DNA of 37,657 nucleotides from Thermoanaerobacter sp049701115 (GCF_049701115.1 NZ_JBNATX010000020.1:1-37657), one strand, 5' to 3'. Shown: positions 14,460-23,569, counted from the stretch's first letter. Numbers and translations: made by a program. The notes: generated by a model from the letters alone, not told the origin.

Positions 14460-16568
14460 TTATTTATTTACCTGTAAATATCTTACTAAAACTGCAGCAG
14501 CTTCGGCTCTTGTGAGAGGACGTTCTGGGTAAAAATACCCTTCTGAACCTTTCATAATGTTAAGTCCAGAGATTATTGCTACATACCCTATCATATTTTT
14601 AGGGATAGTATTTTTGTCTTTAAAATCTACATTAAATATGTTAGGTATTTCTGCAATATATCCTGCCTGAAGAGCATTTACCAGCATTTTTGCAGTTTCT
14701 AATCTCGTTACAGGAGAATCAGGGTTTTTCTCCTCTGGCTTTATGATTTTTTTGCTTACAGCAATAGTGTAGTAGGTTTCATAGTCTTTTGAAGATTTTG
14801 GCATAGGGTCGTAATAGGGTGGCTGTACTGTTTTTACCAGCATTTTTATAAAATCTTTTTGTGTTATCTCTTTGTCGGGATAGTACTTATCTCCCTCCAC
14901 TTCAATTATGCCGTACTCTGCTAAAATTTTTATGTCTTTTTCTGCCCAGTTGCCTTCTATGTCCGTGAAAGTGACCTTTGATTCTTTAACTATTGGCCTT
15001 CCCATTCCATCAAGGAGTGTACCTGTTTTAGCATCGATGTAGCCATAGAAATCGAGCTGGTAGACCAATTTCACTTTCGGTAGAGCGTCAGGAGATTTGT
15101 AGTCGTAATCTAAAATGTAATTTAACTTCATTTCATAGTTGTCAAGGAGTATTTTGTAAGCTTCATCGAGAGTTATTACATTTTCTGCAGGAGTGAAATT
15201 CACATTTGTCCAGTTTAAGTAGTAAGAGGTTATTTCTCCTGTATAAGGATTTAGTGTGATTGTTATACTATTAAAGGGTGCTAAAATTCCATTTGCAGTG
15301 CGCAAGTATGTGAAAGTATAAAGGTTTGGAGAATAATCTGGATTGGAGGTTTCATTGAAATACTTGGTGTTTTTAAATTTTTCAGGGATTATCCTTTCTA
15401 AATATTTTTCTGCAATTTCTCTTAATTCTTTTGATGTATATTTGGGCTGTTTATCTTTGTCTTCTATGTCTGAGACAGTTTTTGAAAAGTATGTCAGCTC
15501 TCCTGTGACTGCATCTACAGACGCATTGACATAAAAGTACTTATTATCTTTTTGTAGGTTCCAGTAGAAGCTCCATGTGGGATTTTTTGCAGGGGCGTAA
15601 TAAGTATCAGTGTATAAACTAGCGCTATCTAGCTTATATCCTTCCAGTGAGAAAGGAAGAGAATTTTTAGCTATTTCCAGAGCTTTATCTTTTGATATGT
15701 ATTTTTCAGAAGCTTCTATTTCTTTCTTTTCTTCCGGAGTTAATTGCATATCTTTTTCACCAGCAGGTGCAGTTCTACCGCCTGGCATAGGATAGTAGTA
15801 GAGGGGCTTTTTTACTTCTCCTGTGAAGGCATCAATAGGAGCATTTTGGTAAACACCATACACTAAAAGAGTTTTATATGATTCTTTTTCTAATTGAGGA
15901 GGTATTAAAGCGTATTGAAGGGTTAGGCCAATTTTTTCTTTAAAAATTTTGATAGCTTCCTCTTTTGTAATTATGTTTTCAGGTTTTGGAAAAGATAACT
16001 CATCCCATGTCTGCGTGTAAAAGCTTATTTTAAGAGTATTTTTGTCAACAGATACGGAAAGAAGATTGTAAGGGAAAACTATGCCGTTTACTATTCTTGC
16101 AAAACTGAAGTTGTAATTTGGGTCATAGTAGCTATTTGTAGAGTAAGGTGATGATGTCCATTCTTCTGTCTGTTTAAATTTTTCAGGAGTTATCTTTTGC
16201 AAAAATTCTATGGCGGCTTTTTTAGCTTCCTCTCTAGTGTACTTTGGTATCACTGGCTTGTAAGGTTCCGATGCTGGAGTCCAAGTGGAATAACTGACAA
16301 TTTCTCCTGTATTTGCGTTTACAGATACGCTTATGGTCCCTTTTGTGGTAGAATTCCAGGTTAAGTTCCATACTTTGTAATTTCCATATTCACTGTAGCT
16401 GGAAGTAAAATCATATCCGCTTCCACTTATACCTAACTTAGTTTTTGCAATTTCAATTGCTTCTTTTAAGCTTATTTTTGTGTCTGCTTGAGCCTGTGCT
16501 ATAGTTGAGGACATAACTGTAGCAAACAGCAAAGTAAAAACGATTAGAATAGGGATAAATTTTTTCAT
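14460..16568 (-). CDS. S-layer-anchored YcdB/PepSY-like repeat protein
   Basis: About 702 aa, exported. A signal peptide (MKKFIPILIVFTLLFATVMS) ends near AQA. Three YcdB/YcdC-type units related to PepSY domains follow, each with a pattern like ISLKEAIEIAKTKL, a modelled tyrosine-rich strand and VNANTGEIVSY, at roughly residues 30-125, 295-385 and 390-485. The C-terminal ~200 residues hold SLH domains (FTDIEGNWAEKDIKILAEYG and YFYPERPLTRAEAAAVLVRY) that bind wall polymers. PepSY domains are often inhibitory or regulatory toward proteases. I chose ATG at 16568 because a GGGAGG site precedes it and a proper signal peptide starts there; the open frame runs 63 bases further upstream. Followed by no gene on its strand. 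Confidence 0.88.
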   Translation of the reverse strand: MKKFIPILIVFTLLFATVMSSTIAQAQADTKISLKEAIEIAKTKLGISGSGYDFTSSYSEYGNYKVWNLTWNSTTKGTISVSVNANTGEIVSYSTWTPASEPYKPVIPKYTREEAKKAAIEFLQKITPEKFKQTEEWTSSPYSTNSYYDPNYNFSFARIVNGIVFPYNLLSVSVDKNTLKISFYTQTWDELSFPKPENIITKEEAIKIFKEKIGLTLQYALIPPQLEKESYKTLLVYGVYQNAPIDAFTGEVKKPLYYYPMPGGRTAPAGEKDMQLTPEEKKEIEASEKYISKDKALEIAKNSLPFSLEGYKLDSASLYTDTYYAPAKNPTWSFYWNLQKDNKYFYVNASVDAVTGELTYFSKTVSDIEDKDKQPKYTSKELREIAEKYLERIIPEKFKNTKYFNETSNPDYSPNLYTFTYLRTANGILAPFNSITITLNPYTGEITSYYLNWTNVNFTPAENVITLDEAYKILLDNYEMKLNYILDYDYKSPDALPKVKLVYQLDFYGYIDAKTGTLLDGMGRPIVKESKVTFTDIEGNWAEKDIKILAEYGIIEVEGDKYYPDKEITQKDFIKMLVKTVQPPYYDPMPKSSKDYETYYTIAVSKKIIKPEEKNPDSPVTRLETAKMLVNALQAGYIAEIPNIFNVDFKDKNTIPKNMIGYVAIISGLNIMKGSEGYFYPERPLTRAEAAAVLVRYLQVNK

Positions 16569-16641
16569 AAAGATAGACCTCCCTTTAATTTTTCGATATG
16601 TTAGACGTAAAAAAGATAAAAAAGTTCCCATGGGAGGAAAA

Positions 16642-17565
16642 TTATTTTGTTTTTAAAATATCCCATATATTAGGGTCTTCTTGACCTAATCTCCACACGG
16701 CTATACCAGATAATTTATAGCTGTCTACTAGAGATAATTTTGCAGAAAAACTTTTTGAATCTTCAAACCATACTGTGTGGATTTTTCCGTCCAGTACATA
16801 GGTGTAGGTGGATTCTTGAGCGGTTTGGTCGTATATTACAGTTACTCCCAAATTTTTTGCTAAGTCTACAGCTTGTTGGTATGTTAAAGTTCTTGGGTAA
16901 TTTACGCTCTGTGTCCAATCATACCCATAAACAGCCATTCCAAGCCATATTTTTTGAGGAGGTATCACTGTTACGGCGTAATTTAAAACATTTGTAACGA
17001 AGCTTATCGGAGAGATCGGACCAGGCTGTGAAAAGTGTTCGTCATAGGCCAGGATGTATATTTCATCGGCGTATTGGGCGATAAAGGAGTATTGAAAAGC
17101 TCCAGAAAATGGATGCCTCGGATTGTCAGTTAGCTCTGCTGGCACAGAAATTGTGACAATTCTACCTATGGGTTTTAGGGTAATGTATAGGTCATGTATA
17201 AAAATGTTTAAGTTTTCCCTGTCTTCAGGAGGGACGAATTCAAAGTCTATATTAACTCCTGGATAGTTATTTACTTCAAGCATATTGCGTATGTTTGAGA
17301 TTAGAGTTCTTCTCAAGTTGGGGGTAGATATTAGGTCATGGATTAGCTGAGATTTTCTTGGGTCTGAGTAATTGTGAATTATGGGATAGATAGGTAAATT
17401 GTTATCAGAAGCAATTTTTTTGACTTCACTGGAAGACATGTCTGCTAATGTGCCATCCTCTTTTACCCCATACCAGAAGGGAATTAACGTTGTTATATCT
17501 CTTGCGTGCTGTTGTAAATCAGCAATAGATTCAGGTGCTATATCAAAATACCATTTATTGTCCAT
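16642..17565 (-). CDS. Glycoside hydrolase family 18 protein
   Basis: 307 aa, a single GH18 TIM barrel. The catalytic strand is YPGVNIDFEFVPP near residues 98-110, carrying the DxxE-type acid Glu (the usual DGxDxDxE reads GVNIDFE). Other family signs: a YDEHF segment near 176, IWLGMAVYGYDW near 208 and VWFEDSKSFSAKL near 268. Such proteins in spore formers hydrolyse peptidoglycan or chitin-like sugars, or act in spore coats. No signal peptide or LysM is seen. Start ATG follows GGAGGGG. It is upstream of and co-directional with the SLH/YcdB gene (73 bp gap), so the two may share a transcript. Confidence 0.9.
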   Translation of the reverse strand: MDNKWYFDIAPESIADLQQHARDITTLIPFWYGVKEDGTLADMSSSEVKKIASDNNLPIYPIIHNYSDPRKSQLIHDLISTPNLRRTLISNIRNMLEVNNYPGVNIDFEFVPPEDRENLNIFIHDLYITLKPIGRIVTISVPAELTDNPRHPFSGAFQYSFIAQYADEIYILAYDEHFSQPGPISPISFVTNVLNYAVTVIPPQKIWLGMAVYGYDWTQSVNYPRTLTYQQAVDLAKNLGVTVIYDQTAQESTYTYVLDGKIHTVWFEDSKSFSAKLSLVDSYKLSGIAVWRLGQEDPNIWDILKTK

Positions 17566-17590
17566 TTTAACCCCTCCAAAAATTTTAAAA

Positions 17591-17619
17591 TTGATTTATA
17601 TTTTCATAATATGTATAAT
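17591..17619 (+). promoter_or_regulatory. Sigma-A promoter of the membrane protein/PspC pair
   Basis: TTGATT (17591-17596), 17-nt spacer, TATAAT (17614-17619), 32 nt before the start at 17651. Confidence 0.75.
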
Positions 17620-17650
17620 GAAACTATAGGGCGATAAGGAGTGAAAAAAT

Positions 17651-17932
17651 ATGAGAAAAAGGACAGGGATTTTTACAAGTGGGATTTTCCTCATCTTTGT
17701 TGGAATGATACTCATTTTAGAAAAATTTTATATTGCCATTCCTTATTTTGTATATGAGATTATATGGCCTTGTTTTTTTATTTTTCTGGGTCTAGAGTTT
17801 TTGTTTAGCAGAAAATTATACGGGGAAGAAAACAGCGGAATAAATGTTGGAGCTATTTTGCTGGCAATTTTAATGTTATTTTTTACTAGCGAAATTTTTT
17901 ATTTACCGCCTTTTGATTTAAGAATATGGTAG
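17651..17932 (+). CDS. LiaF/LiaI-type transmembrane domain protein
   Basis: 93 aa. It has a short basic start and then three hydrophobic segments: about residues 8-26 (FTSGIFLIFVGMILILEKF), 34-53 (IIWPCFFIFLGLEFLFSRK) and 64-85. The repeated pattern of a membrane helix followed by WPxxxIxLGxE is that of the DUF5668/LiaF transmembrane domain, commonly seen beside PspC proteins in envelope-stress modules. The gene has a good sigma-A promoter and a GGAGTG ribosome site, and the PspC gene follows within 20 bp. Confidence 0.8.
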   Translation: MRKRTGIFTSGIFLIFVGMILILEKFYIAIPYFVYEIIWPCFFIFLGLEFLFSRKLYGEENSGINVGAILLAILMLFFTSEIFYLPPFDLRIW

Positions 17933-17951
17933 CAGATTGGGGGAAATGTGG

Positions 17952-18359
17952 ATGGATAAAAGGCTGTACAGGTCGAGGGAGCAGAGAATTTTAGGAGGAG
18001 TTTGTGGAGGCATTGCTGAATATTTTAATGTAGATGTAACTTTAGTAAGGCTTATATGCCTCGTCACAGTGATTTTTGGGGGAGGAGGGCTTCTCTTTTA
18101 CTTGATAGCGTGGATTATAATTCCTGAAAATCCTTATCAGACAGAAAAGGCAGTGGATAAGACAAAAAATGAGATGGTCGAAGTAGGAAGTGAAAAAGAG
18201 ATTAAAGATAGTAAAACGAATGAAGTGTTGGGATGGGGATTGATAATTTTAGGTCTTTTGATTTTGATGCCTAAATTATTTCCATTTGTGAGCTTTAGAA
18301 TGCTGTGGCCAATAGTCTTAATTGGAATTGGAATATGGATATTATTAAAGAGGGATTAG
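17952..18359 (+). CDS. PspC-domain membrane protein
   Basis: About 135 aa. The N-terminal PspC domain (KRLYRSREQRILGGVCGGIA, then EYFNVDVTLVRLICLVTVIFGGGGLLFYLIAWIIIPE) covers residues about 2-60. A charged linker follows, then two C-terminal membrane helices with the LiaF-like LILGLLILMPKLFPF and LWPIVLIGIGIWILLKR. PspC proteins sense or respond to envelope stress. I chose ATG 17952, about 8 nt after GGGGGAA; ATG 17946 and TTG 17937 are also in frame. It forms a pair with the preceding gene and ends in a bidirectional terminator. Confidence 0.88.
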   Translation: MDKRLYRSREQRILGGVCGGIAEYFNVDVTLVRLICLVTVIFGGGGLLFYLIAWIIIPENPYQTEKAVDKTKNEMVEVGSEKEIKDSKTNEVLGWGLIILGLLILMPKLFPFVSFRMLWPIVLIGIGIWILLKRD

Positions 18360-18374
18360 TTTTAATCCCTCTTT
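18347..18374. terminator. Bidirectional terminator
   Basis: AAAGAGGGATTA (18347-18358) / TAATCCCTCTTT (18363-18374). It contains the stop codons of both the PspC gene and the deacetylase gene. Confidence 0.85.
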
Positions 18375-19291
18375 TCCAAAAGTTCTGAAACAGTGACAAA
18401 TTTATATCCCTTTTCTTTTAAATCTTTTATGATCTGAGGAAGGGCAGCCAAAGTATTGGGTTTCCCCTCATGAAGGAGTATTATTGCACCATCTTTTGTG
18501 TGTGATAGTACTCGGTTTACTACATTTTCAACAGAAGGATTTCTCCAGTCGTCAGGGTCTACGTTCCATAAAACTACTTTTAGTCCCAATGCGTTTGAAA
18601 TTTCTATCAAGGTAAAGTTATAAGCTCCAAAAGGAGGTCTAAAAAGCGTAGGCTTTATCCCTGTTGCTTCTACTACTATTTGCTGGTTTTTGTAAAGCTC
18701 TTCTACTATTTTTTCTGGTTTTAATTTTTTCATGTTGAGATGGCTGTAAGAATGAAGGCCAATTTCATTTCCATTTTCTAAGATATATTTTAAAAGTTCT
18801 GGATGTTTTTCTGCATGTTTTCCTATCACAAAGAATGTAGCTTTTACATCCATGCTTTTTAATAGGTCTACATATCTTTCTGTGTAAAAAGGAAAAGGTC
18901 CATCATCAAAGGTCAAGGCTATTTCTTTTCCAGAAGACGGTTTAGAACCCAAAGTTTTCTTGTTAAACGGTATGGGAGGTGCAAAAAGTTTGTCCCTTTC
19001 TGGTCTATCTACAAGCTTGATAATCTCAGGCTGTGGCAGATTTTGATTTTCTATTGTTTCGATGTAAGGCAGTTGCTGGGGAAAATTTTCTTCAAATGTT
19101 TTTTCTTCGCCTTTATTTTCGATTTGGTTTTCGTAGCCCTTCTCACTATTTGTGTCATGCGAAATTGGATTTTGTTTTGATGAGTAAAGTTCAGTAAGAT
19201 ATCTATCTTCGGTGATGTATTTATAAGCGAAAGCGGCTGAACCAGCAAGTATAGATATCAACACTATGATGGCAAAAGATTTTATATGCAT
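18362..19291 (-). CDS. Polysaccharide deacetylase (NodB-fold, CE4)
   Basis: 309 aa. There is an N-terminal signal anchor at about residues 5-24 (SFAIIVLISILAGSAAFAY), a low-complexity linker rich in Glu/Asn/Gln at about 30-95, then the NodB domain at about 120-305. The CE4 motifs are visible: LTFDDGPFP (catalytic Asp pair), HSYSHLN (zinc HxxxH), RPPFGAYN, VDPDDWRNP and IILLHEG. It is likely an extracellular peptidoglycan or polysaccharide N-deacetylase. Substrate is inferred from the family only. It stands alone, convergent with the PspC gene. Confidence 0.93.
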   Translation of the reverse strand: MHIKSFAIIVLISILAGSAAFAYKYITEDRYLTELYSSKQNPISHDTNSEKGYENQIENKGEEKTFEENFPQQLPYIETIENQNLPQPEIIKLVDRPERDKLFAPPIPFNKKTLGSKPSSGKEIALTFDDGPFPFYTERYVDLLKSMDVKATFFVIGKHAEKHPELLKYILENGNEIGLHSYSHLNMKKLKPEKIVEELYKNQQIVVEATGIKPTLFRPPFGAYNFTLIEISNALGLKVVLWNVDPDDWRNPSVENVVNRVLSHTKDGAIILLHEGKPNTLAALPQIIKDLKEKGYKFVTVSELLEKRD

Positions 19292-19409
19292 TTTATCATC
19301 TCCTCATCTAGCTCCCATTATATCACTGAAAAAATATGAGTTTATTAAAAATTTATTAACTTTATGTTACAGTTTTGTAACTTTTCAATTATATTAGACG
19401 TGGTATTAC

Positions 19410-19430
19410 GGTAAAAGTTTCACTTTTACC
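19410..19430 (-). terminator. Hairpin at the end of the amino-acid permease gene
   Basis: GGTAAAAGT (19410-19418) / ACTTTTACC (19422-19430). It overlaps the permease stop codon (19426-19428). No clear T-run follows on the minus strand, so termination strength is uncertain. Confidence 0.45.
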
Positions 19431-20751
19431 ATCTGTCGAATAACTTTGTTCTTTGAGCTATATAGAAGATGAGAGAAAATATAAAAAGTATTGCAAAACC
19501 GCCTATGAAACCGACTCTCTGTTTGGGAACTAATAAAGTTCCTGAAAGAGTCAGTGCTATCAGGAATATTGCTGTCCATGAAAGTAATATGTCTTTACTG
19601 CTTTTTTTAAGATTTGGGTTTTTATAATTTATATAGGTTAAAAGTATTATTATCCAGTTGAAAAATTGAACAAAACCTGTGGCGCTTGTTATATATTCAT
19701 AAACGTCTTTTGGAAGAAGATAAGAAAGTATTACAGCGATAAATAGTCCGGTGCTACTTAAGGCCAATGCGTATACAGGCACATCTTTTTTGTTTTTTGT
19801 AGTTAGAAAAGTGGGAGCAAATCTACCTTGTCCTAACGAGTACAGGACTTGGGTTACTCCATACATAGCTCCGTTCATTGTTGTTAAAGCTGCGGTTAAA
19901 ATTACGAAGTTCATCAGGGAACCTATATAAGGTATTCCTGATAACTTCAAAAGTTTTATAAAAGGGCTTTCTTTTAGGGATATAGTATTCCATGGCACGG
20001 TGATAAGGAGAAGGAAAATGGAAGAAAGATAGAGGCTTATTAATATTAAGACAATAAGTTTCCTCGCAATAGGAGTATATTTTTCAGGATCTTTAGTTTT
20101 AACTGAAGACATTGCAATGACTTCTATCCCGCCAAAAGGTATTAAAGACATGAGCATGGAAGCAAGAAAGCCTTTTATACCATAGGGTGCTAATCCTCCT
20201 TTTTGAAAGAGATTACCGATTCCTATGTAGTTTTTGTGAGGTATCATGTCTGTCACCAGTAATATTCCTATGATTACAATTATAAAAAGTGCCGTTATTT
20301 TTATAGTGGAAAACCAAGTTTCAATTTTACCAAAATTTTTTGTGCCCATGAGGTTTACTGTTATTACGAGAATCGAATAGATGAGAGAAAAGAGCCAAAG
20401 TGGCATATTTGGGAACCAGTATTTAGTAAATATAGCGGAAGCCGTAACCTCGCTTCCCATTATGAATATTCCTGCTGTCCAGTATATCCATCCGCTAAAG
20501 AATCCTCCCACATCTCCCAGTGCTTTTTCTGCATATACTCTGAAAGTTCCCTCTACAGGATTTGATATTATCATGTTTGACAGTACATAAAATACTTGAG
20601 ACATTATAAAAGCTGAGATGAGATAATTAAAAAGCACTATGGGCCCCGCCGTGCGAATTGCAATCCCAGTTGCCAGAAAAAAACCTGCTCCTAATATTCC
20701 TCCTACTCCTATTAAAGTCAGTTCTGTTATAGTAAGTTTTTGATTTTCCAA
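19426..20751 (-). CDS. APC-family amino acid permease
   Basis: Secondary transporter of amino acids across the cell membrane, 441 aa with about twelve membrane segments. The family signature in TM1 is GVGGILGAGFFLATG (residues about 16-30), with later IPFGGIEVIAMSSVKTKDP and a helix-8 region. It is the YfnA/spore-germination-like branch of the APC superfamily. Start is TTG with a GGAGGGG ribosome site 8 nt upstream. Its amino-acid substrate cannot be told from the sequence. It stands alone on its strand and is divergent from the gene at 20860. Confidence 0.92.
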   Translation of the reverse strand: MENQKLTITELTLIGVGGILGAGFFLATGIAIRTAGPIVLFNYLISAFIMSQVFYVLSNMIISNPVEGTFRVYAEKALGDVGGFFSGWIYWTAGIFIMGSEVTASAIFTKYWFPNMPLWLFSLIYSILVITVNLMGTKNFGKIETWFSTIKITALFIIVIIGILLVTDMIPHKNYIGIGNLFQKGGLAPYGIKGFLASMLMSLIPFGGIEVIAMSSVKTKDPEKYTPIARKLIVLILISLYLSSIFLLLITVPWNTISLKESPFIKLLKLSGIPYIGSLMNFVILTAALTTMNGAMYGVTQVLYSLGQGRFAPTFLTTKNKKDVPVYALALSSTGLFIAVILSYLLPKDVYEYITSATGFVQFFNWIIILLTYINYKNPNLKKSSKDILLSWTAIFLIALTLSGTLLVPKQRVGFIGGFAILFIFSLIFYIAQRTKLFDRW

Positions 20752-20859
20752 AGCCTACCCCTCCTTGATTTATCGGCTAATAGATAGTATTTACAAAGTA
20801 TTGAAAACTTATTTGTGATGTAGTAAAATGTGTTATTATACAAATGAAAGGGGGAGATC

Positions 20860-21381
20860 ATGAAGTATAGTTCTTTTAGAAAAAGTGAGAGAATGGTCTT
20901 ATACTTTCTTGCTATTTTTATTTGCTTGCTATTTGGAATGATTTTTTATAGAAACTTTATTGGTATAAATGAAAAGGGCATTGAGGTTTTTGAAACGTTT
21001 GTTGAATGGCTGCTTTATGTGTTTTCAATGGTAATCGCGTGTGGAATTTTACTTTCACTGGCTAATGCTCACCATGAAGTATTGGAAGACAGGATTGTTT
21101 TTAGGTTTGGGGTTTTTGGCTTTGCACACGTAAAATATGCGCAAATAGTTCAAGTAGAAGAAATTAAAGAGAAGGATGTACCTTTTTTGGGCATGAAAAT
21201 TCGCAATAAAATATGCTACGGTTATTTTATTAGAGGGGACCTCCTTAGAATAAGGTTTAAAGAAGAAGTTGATTTTTATTGCTTTCTTTTAAAGAAGAAA
21301 AAAGTAAAAGAAATTATAATATTTGCAAGTAAAAAAGAAGAATTGTTGGAGGAAATAGAAAAGAGGTGGGAGAAGTGCTAA
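20860..21381 (+). CDS. Membrane protein of unknown function, two-helix with PH-like tail
   Basis: 173 aa. Two membrane segments lie near residues 11-30 (MVLYFLAIFICLLFGMIFYR) and 47-70 (WLLYVFSMVIACGILLSL). After them comes a soluble region at about 75-170 with the strand pattern EDRIVFRFGVFGFAHVKYAQIVQVEEI, typical of small bacterial PH-like (YdbT/DUF304-type) domains. The family link is a guess from layout. Start ATG follows AAAGGGGGAG. It is convergent with the small Cys-Cys gene and shares a strong hairpin with it. Confidence 0.75.
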   Translation: MKYSSFRKSERMVLYFLAIFICLLFGMIFYRNFIGINEKGIEVFETFVEWLLYVFSMVIACGILLSLANAHHEVLEDRIVFRFGVFGFAHVKYAQIVQVEEIKEKDVPFLGMKIRNKICYGYFIRGDLLRIRFKEEVDFYCFLLKKKKVKEIIIFASKKEELLEEIEKRWEKC

Positions 21382-21396
21382 GAGCACTTTCCCACC
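21365..21396. terminator. Large bidirectional terminator hairpin
   Basis: Near-perfect inverted repeat: GGTGGG (21365-21370) with CCCACC (21391-21396), and inside it AAGTGCT / AGCACTT around an AAG loop. It contains the stop codon of the (+) gene at 20860-21381; the stop codon of the (-) gene starts at the next base. Confidence 0.85.
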
Positions 21397-21690
21397 TTAA
21401 ATTACTTTCCATCCGCTCACAACCAGGTATTTTATTCCGAGAAAGCTTTTTAATTCAATTGTCAAGTTTTCCAGTTCTTGTTCGTATATTATGCCATCCA
21501 CGTACACATTTATTTTGTCTACTCCTATCACGTAATACTTCTCGGGATTTGAGGGGATTCCGATGAACACTTCAGGGGTGAGATTAGGTTCTATGCAGCT
21601 ATTTCGTATGTCGTGGTATTTAATGTATATATTGCCGCCTTTTTTTAATATATACTCTTTTGCGGCGTCAGTTATTTTCAAACAACACAC
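21397..21690 (-). CDS. Small Cys-Cys protein with HesB/IscA-like start
   Basis: 97 aa. It begins GTG-encoded Met-Cys-Cys (MCCLKITDAAKEYILKKGG). The ITDAAKEYI segment resembles the first helix of A-type (HesB/IscA) iron-sulfur proteins, and the small protein resembles the CC/Se-motif (seleno)protein family, in which Cys-Cys or Cys-Sec lies near the N-terminus. A third Cys is at NSCIEPN. I recognise this only by pattern. The gene starts 12 bp after the cstA stop, with an AAGGA ribosome site, so it is almost certainly co-transcribed with cstA. A role in redox or metal handling linked to cstA is inference. Confidence 0.7.
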   Translation of the reverse strand: MCCLKITDAAKEYILKKGGNIYIKYHDIRNSCIEPNLTPEVFIGIPSNPEKYYVIGVDKINVYVDGIIYEQELENLTIELKSFLGIKYLVVSGWKVI

Positions 21691-21702
21691 CCCGTTTCCT
21701 TG

Positions 21703-23499
21703 TTAATTGAATACGCTTGCTTCAATTTGTTCTTTTGTTAGTTTATCGGCAACCAGCCACTTGTACCACTTAATGAAGGAGTCTACTATTATTACAATGG
21801 CCAATATCATTATAGAAGCTGCAAGTGTAACTAATAGCCAGTTACCTTTTGGCAAATAGATATTTACTATATTTAGGTAGGTAGCGTACAAAGTTGTTGT
21901 TGCAACAAACAGGAATGGTACAAATGTCACCCAAGCGTACTGAGCTTTGCCTTTTTTAATTATGACAGTTGTTCCCAGTGCCAGTGCTATTCCTGCGAGC
22001 AGCTGGTTAGAAGCTCCGAATATAGGCCAGATTGTAGATACACTTCCTCCGTAAACAAGGTAGCCCCATGAGAAGGAGATTAAGAAGCTGGAGATTATTA
22101 TTCCTGGCCACCAATTCCTATCTGCAAAAGGCTTGTAAATTAAGCCGCCTGCTTCCTGCAGGAGGTATCTTCCTACTCTTGTTCCTGCATCTATTGTGGT
22201 CAGTATAAACAGAGCTTCAAACAGTATTATAAAGTGATAGATGTAAGAACTCAAGTGGGATATCCATGGTATTTTTTCAAATATATAAGTCATTCCAACT
22301 GCCAGTGTTACTCCACCACCAGGCCTTCCTGCCACATTTTCTCCTACCATGTTAGAGAGGTGTTGAAGCTCGACTGGGGTCATTCCAAGTTTTTCAAACA
22401 CTTGTGGGGGAACGTTTATAGCGAAGTAGTCGGCTGGTATTAAGCTTGTTGCAGCAATCAAGGCCATCATTGCGACAAAACCTTCTGCCAGCATTGCTCC
22501 GTATGCGACAGGTAGAATGTCCTTTTCATTTTTGATCATCTTAGGCGTTGTTCCAGAAGATACTAGTGAATGGAAACCGGATATTGCACCGCAGGCGATT
22601 GTGATAAACACATAAGGCCATACTTTTCCGGGGATTATAGGACCACCGCCGGCTACATATTGAGTGATTGCAGGCATTCTTATTTCAGGATTTACAATTA
22701 TAACTCCTATAGCAAGAAGTGCCATAACACCTAATTTGAGATAGGTGCTAAGATAATCTCTTGGCACAAGCAACAGCCATACAGGTAATACTGCGGCTGC
22801 AAAACCATAAGTTGCTAAAATCACTGTCATTTGCTTCGCATTAAAGGTGAGAAAATGCCCTAGAGCTGTCTTTTCAATATAGGGGCCAGCTACAACGGAC
22901 AATATAAGGAGTAAAACGCCTATTACAGTAGCCCCTAATATGTCGTCCTTTCTTATATATTTCATGTGAATTCCCATGTACATTGCTATTAAAATTGTGG
23001 CTGCTACTGTAAAAGTACCCCATGGGCTGTTGTATAGAGCATTTACTACAACTAGTGCAAGTCCTGCCATTGCAAGCACAAGTATGAATAAGACCGCTAT
23101 AGCTGTTGCTACACCCGATACTTTACCTACTTCTTTTCTTGCGATGTCTATTATGGAAGAGCCATCGTATCGGACTGATGCGAATAGGATTACCATGTCG
23201 TGTACTGCTCCTGCCAAAACTGCACCAATCAAAATCCACAGTGCTCCTGGCAAATAACCAAACTGGGCAGCAAGCACTGGACCTACAAGAGGACCTGCTC
23301 CTGCTATTGCTGCAAAGTGGTGGCCAAATAAAACCCATTTGTTTGTTGGCACGTAATCGTAGCCATTTTCAAGCCTGTAAGCAGGAGTTGTCCTATTTTC
23401 GTCAAATGCTAAAATTTTTGCTCCGATCCATGCACCATAAAAGCGGTATGCCAGGGCATATACGCTTAGTGCGATGATTACTAGTGTTAAGCCATTCAT
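21703..23499 (-). CDS. cstA: CstA-family carbon-starvation transporter (BtsT-like)
   Basis: 598 aa, with about sixteen membrane segments. Conserved CstA features: GHHFAAIAGAGPLVGPVLAAQ near residues 58-78, GAVHDMVILFASVRYDGSSI near 96-116, FHSLVSSGTTPKMI near 305, TTIDAGTRVGRYLLQE near 438. Family members import peptides (CstA) or pyruvate (BtsT of E. coli). The gene lies directly downstream of a LytS/LytTR pair, the same arrangement of function as BtsSR-BtsT, which favours a pyruvate-type substrate; that is inference. Start ATG follows AGGAGGG. The upstream region has a cre-like site. It is followed by the small Cys-Cys gene in the same unit. Confidence 0.93.
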   Translation of the reverse strand: MNGLTLVIIALSVYALAYRFYGAWIGAKILAFDENRTTPAYRLENGYDYVPTNKWVLFGHHFAAIAGAGPLVGPVLAAQFGYLPGALWILIGAVLAGAVHDMVILFASVRYDGSSIIDIARKEVGKVSGVATAIAVLFILVLAMAGLALVVVNALYNSPWGTFTVAATILIAMYMGIHMKYIRKDDILGATVIGVLLLILSVVAGPYIEKTALGHFLTFNAKQMTVILATYGFAAAVLPVWLLLVPRDYLSTYLKLGVMALLAIGVIIVNPEIRMPAITQYVAGGGPIIPGKVWPYVFITIACGAISGFHSLVSSGTTPKMIKNEKDILPVAYGAMLAEGFVAMMALIAATSLIPADYFAINVPPQVFEKLGMTPVELQHLSNMVGENVAGRPGGGVTLAVGMTYIFEKIPWISHLSSYIYHFIILFEALFILTTIDAGTRVGRYLLQEAGGLIYKPFADRNWWPGIIISSFLISFSWGYLVYGGSVSTIWPIFGASNQLLAGIALALGTTVIIKKGKAQYAWVTFVPFLFVATTTLYATYLNIVNIYLPKGNWLLVTLAASIMILAIVIIVDSFIKWYKWLVADKLTKEQIEASVFN

Positions 23500-23554
23500 T
23501 GACCATCCCTCCTAAACAGAGTTGAAATACTTCATATTAAACTTTATCACATTA

Positions 23555-23569
23555 ATTAAACGCTTTCAG
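23555..23569 (-). promoter_or_regulatory. cre-like site upstream of cstA
   Basis: Minus strand CTGAAAGCGTTTAAT, close to the CcpA consensus core TGAAANCGNTT, with mismatches at the outer positions. It lies 55-70 nt upstream of the cstA start, suggesting carbon catabolite control. Confidence 0.4.
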
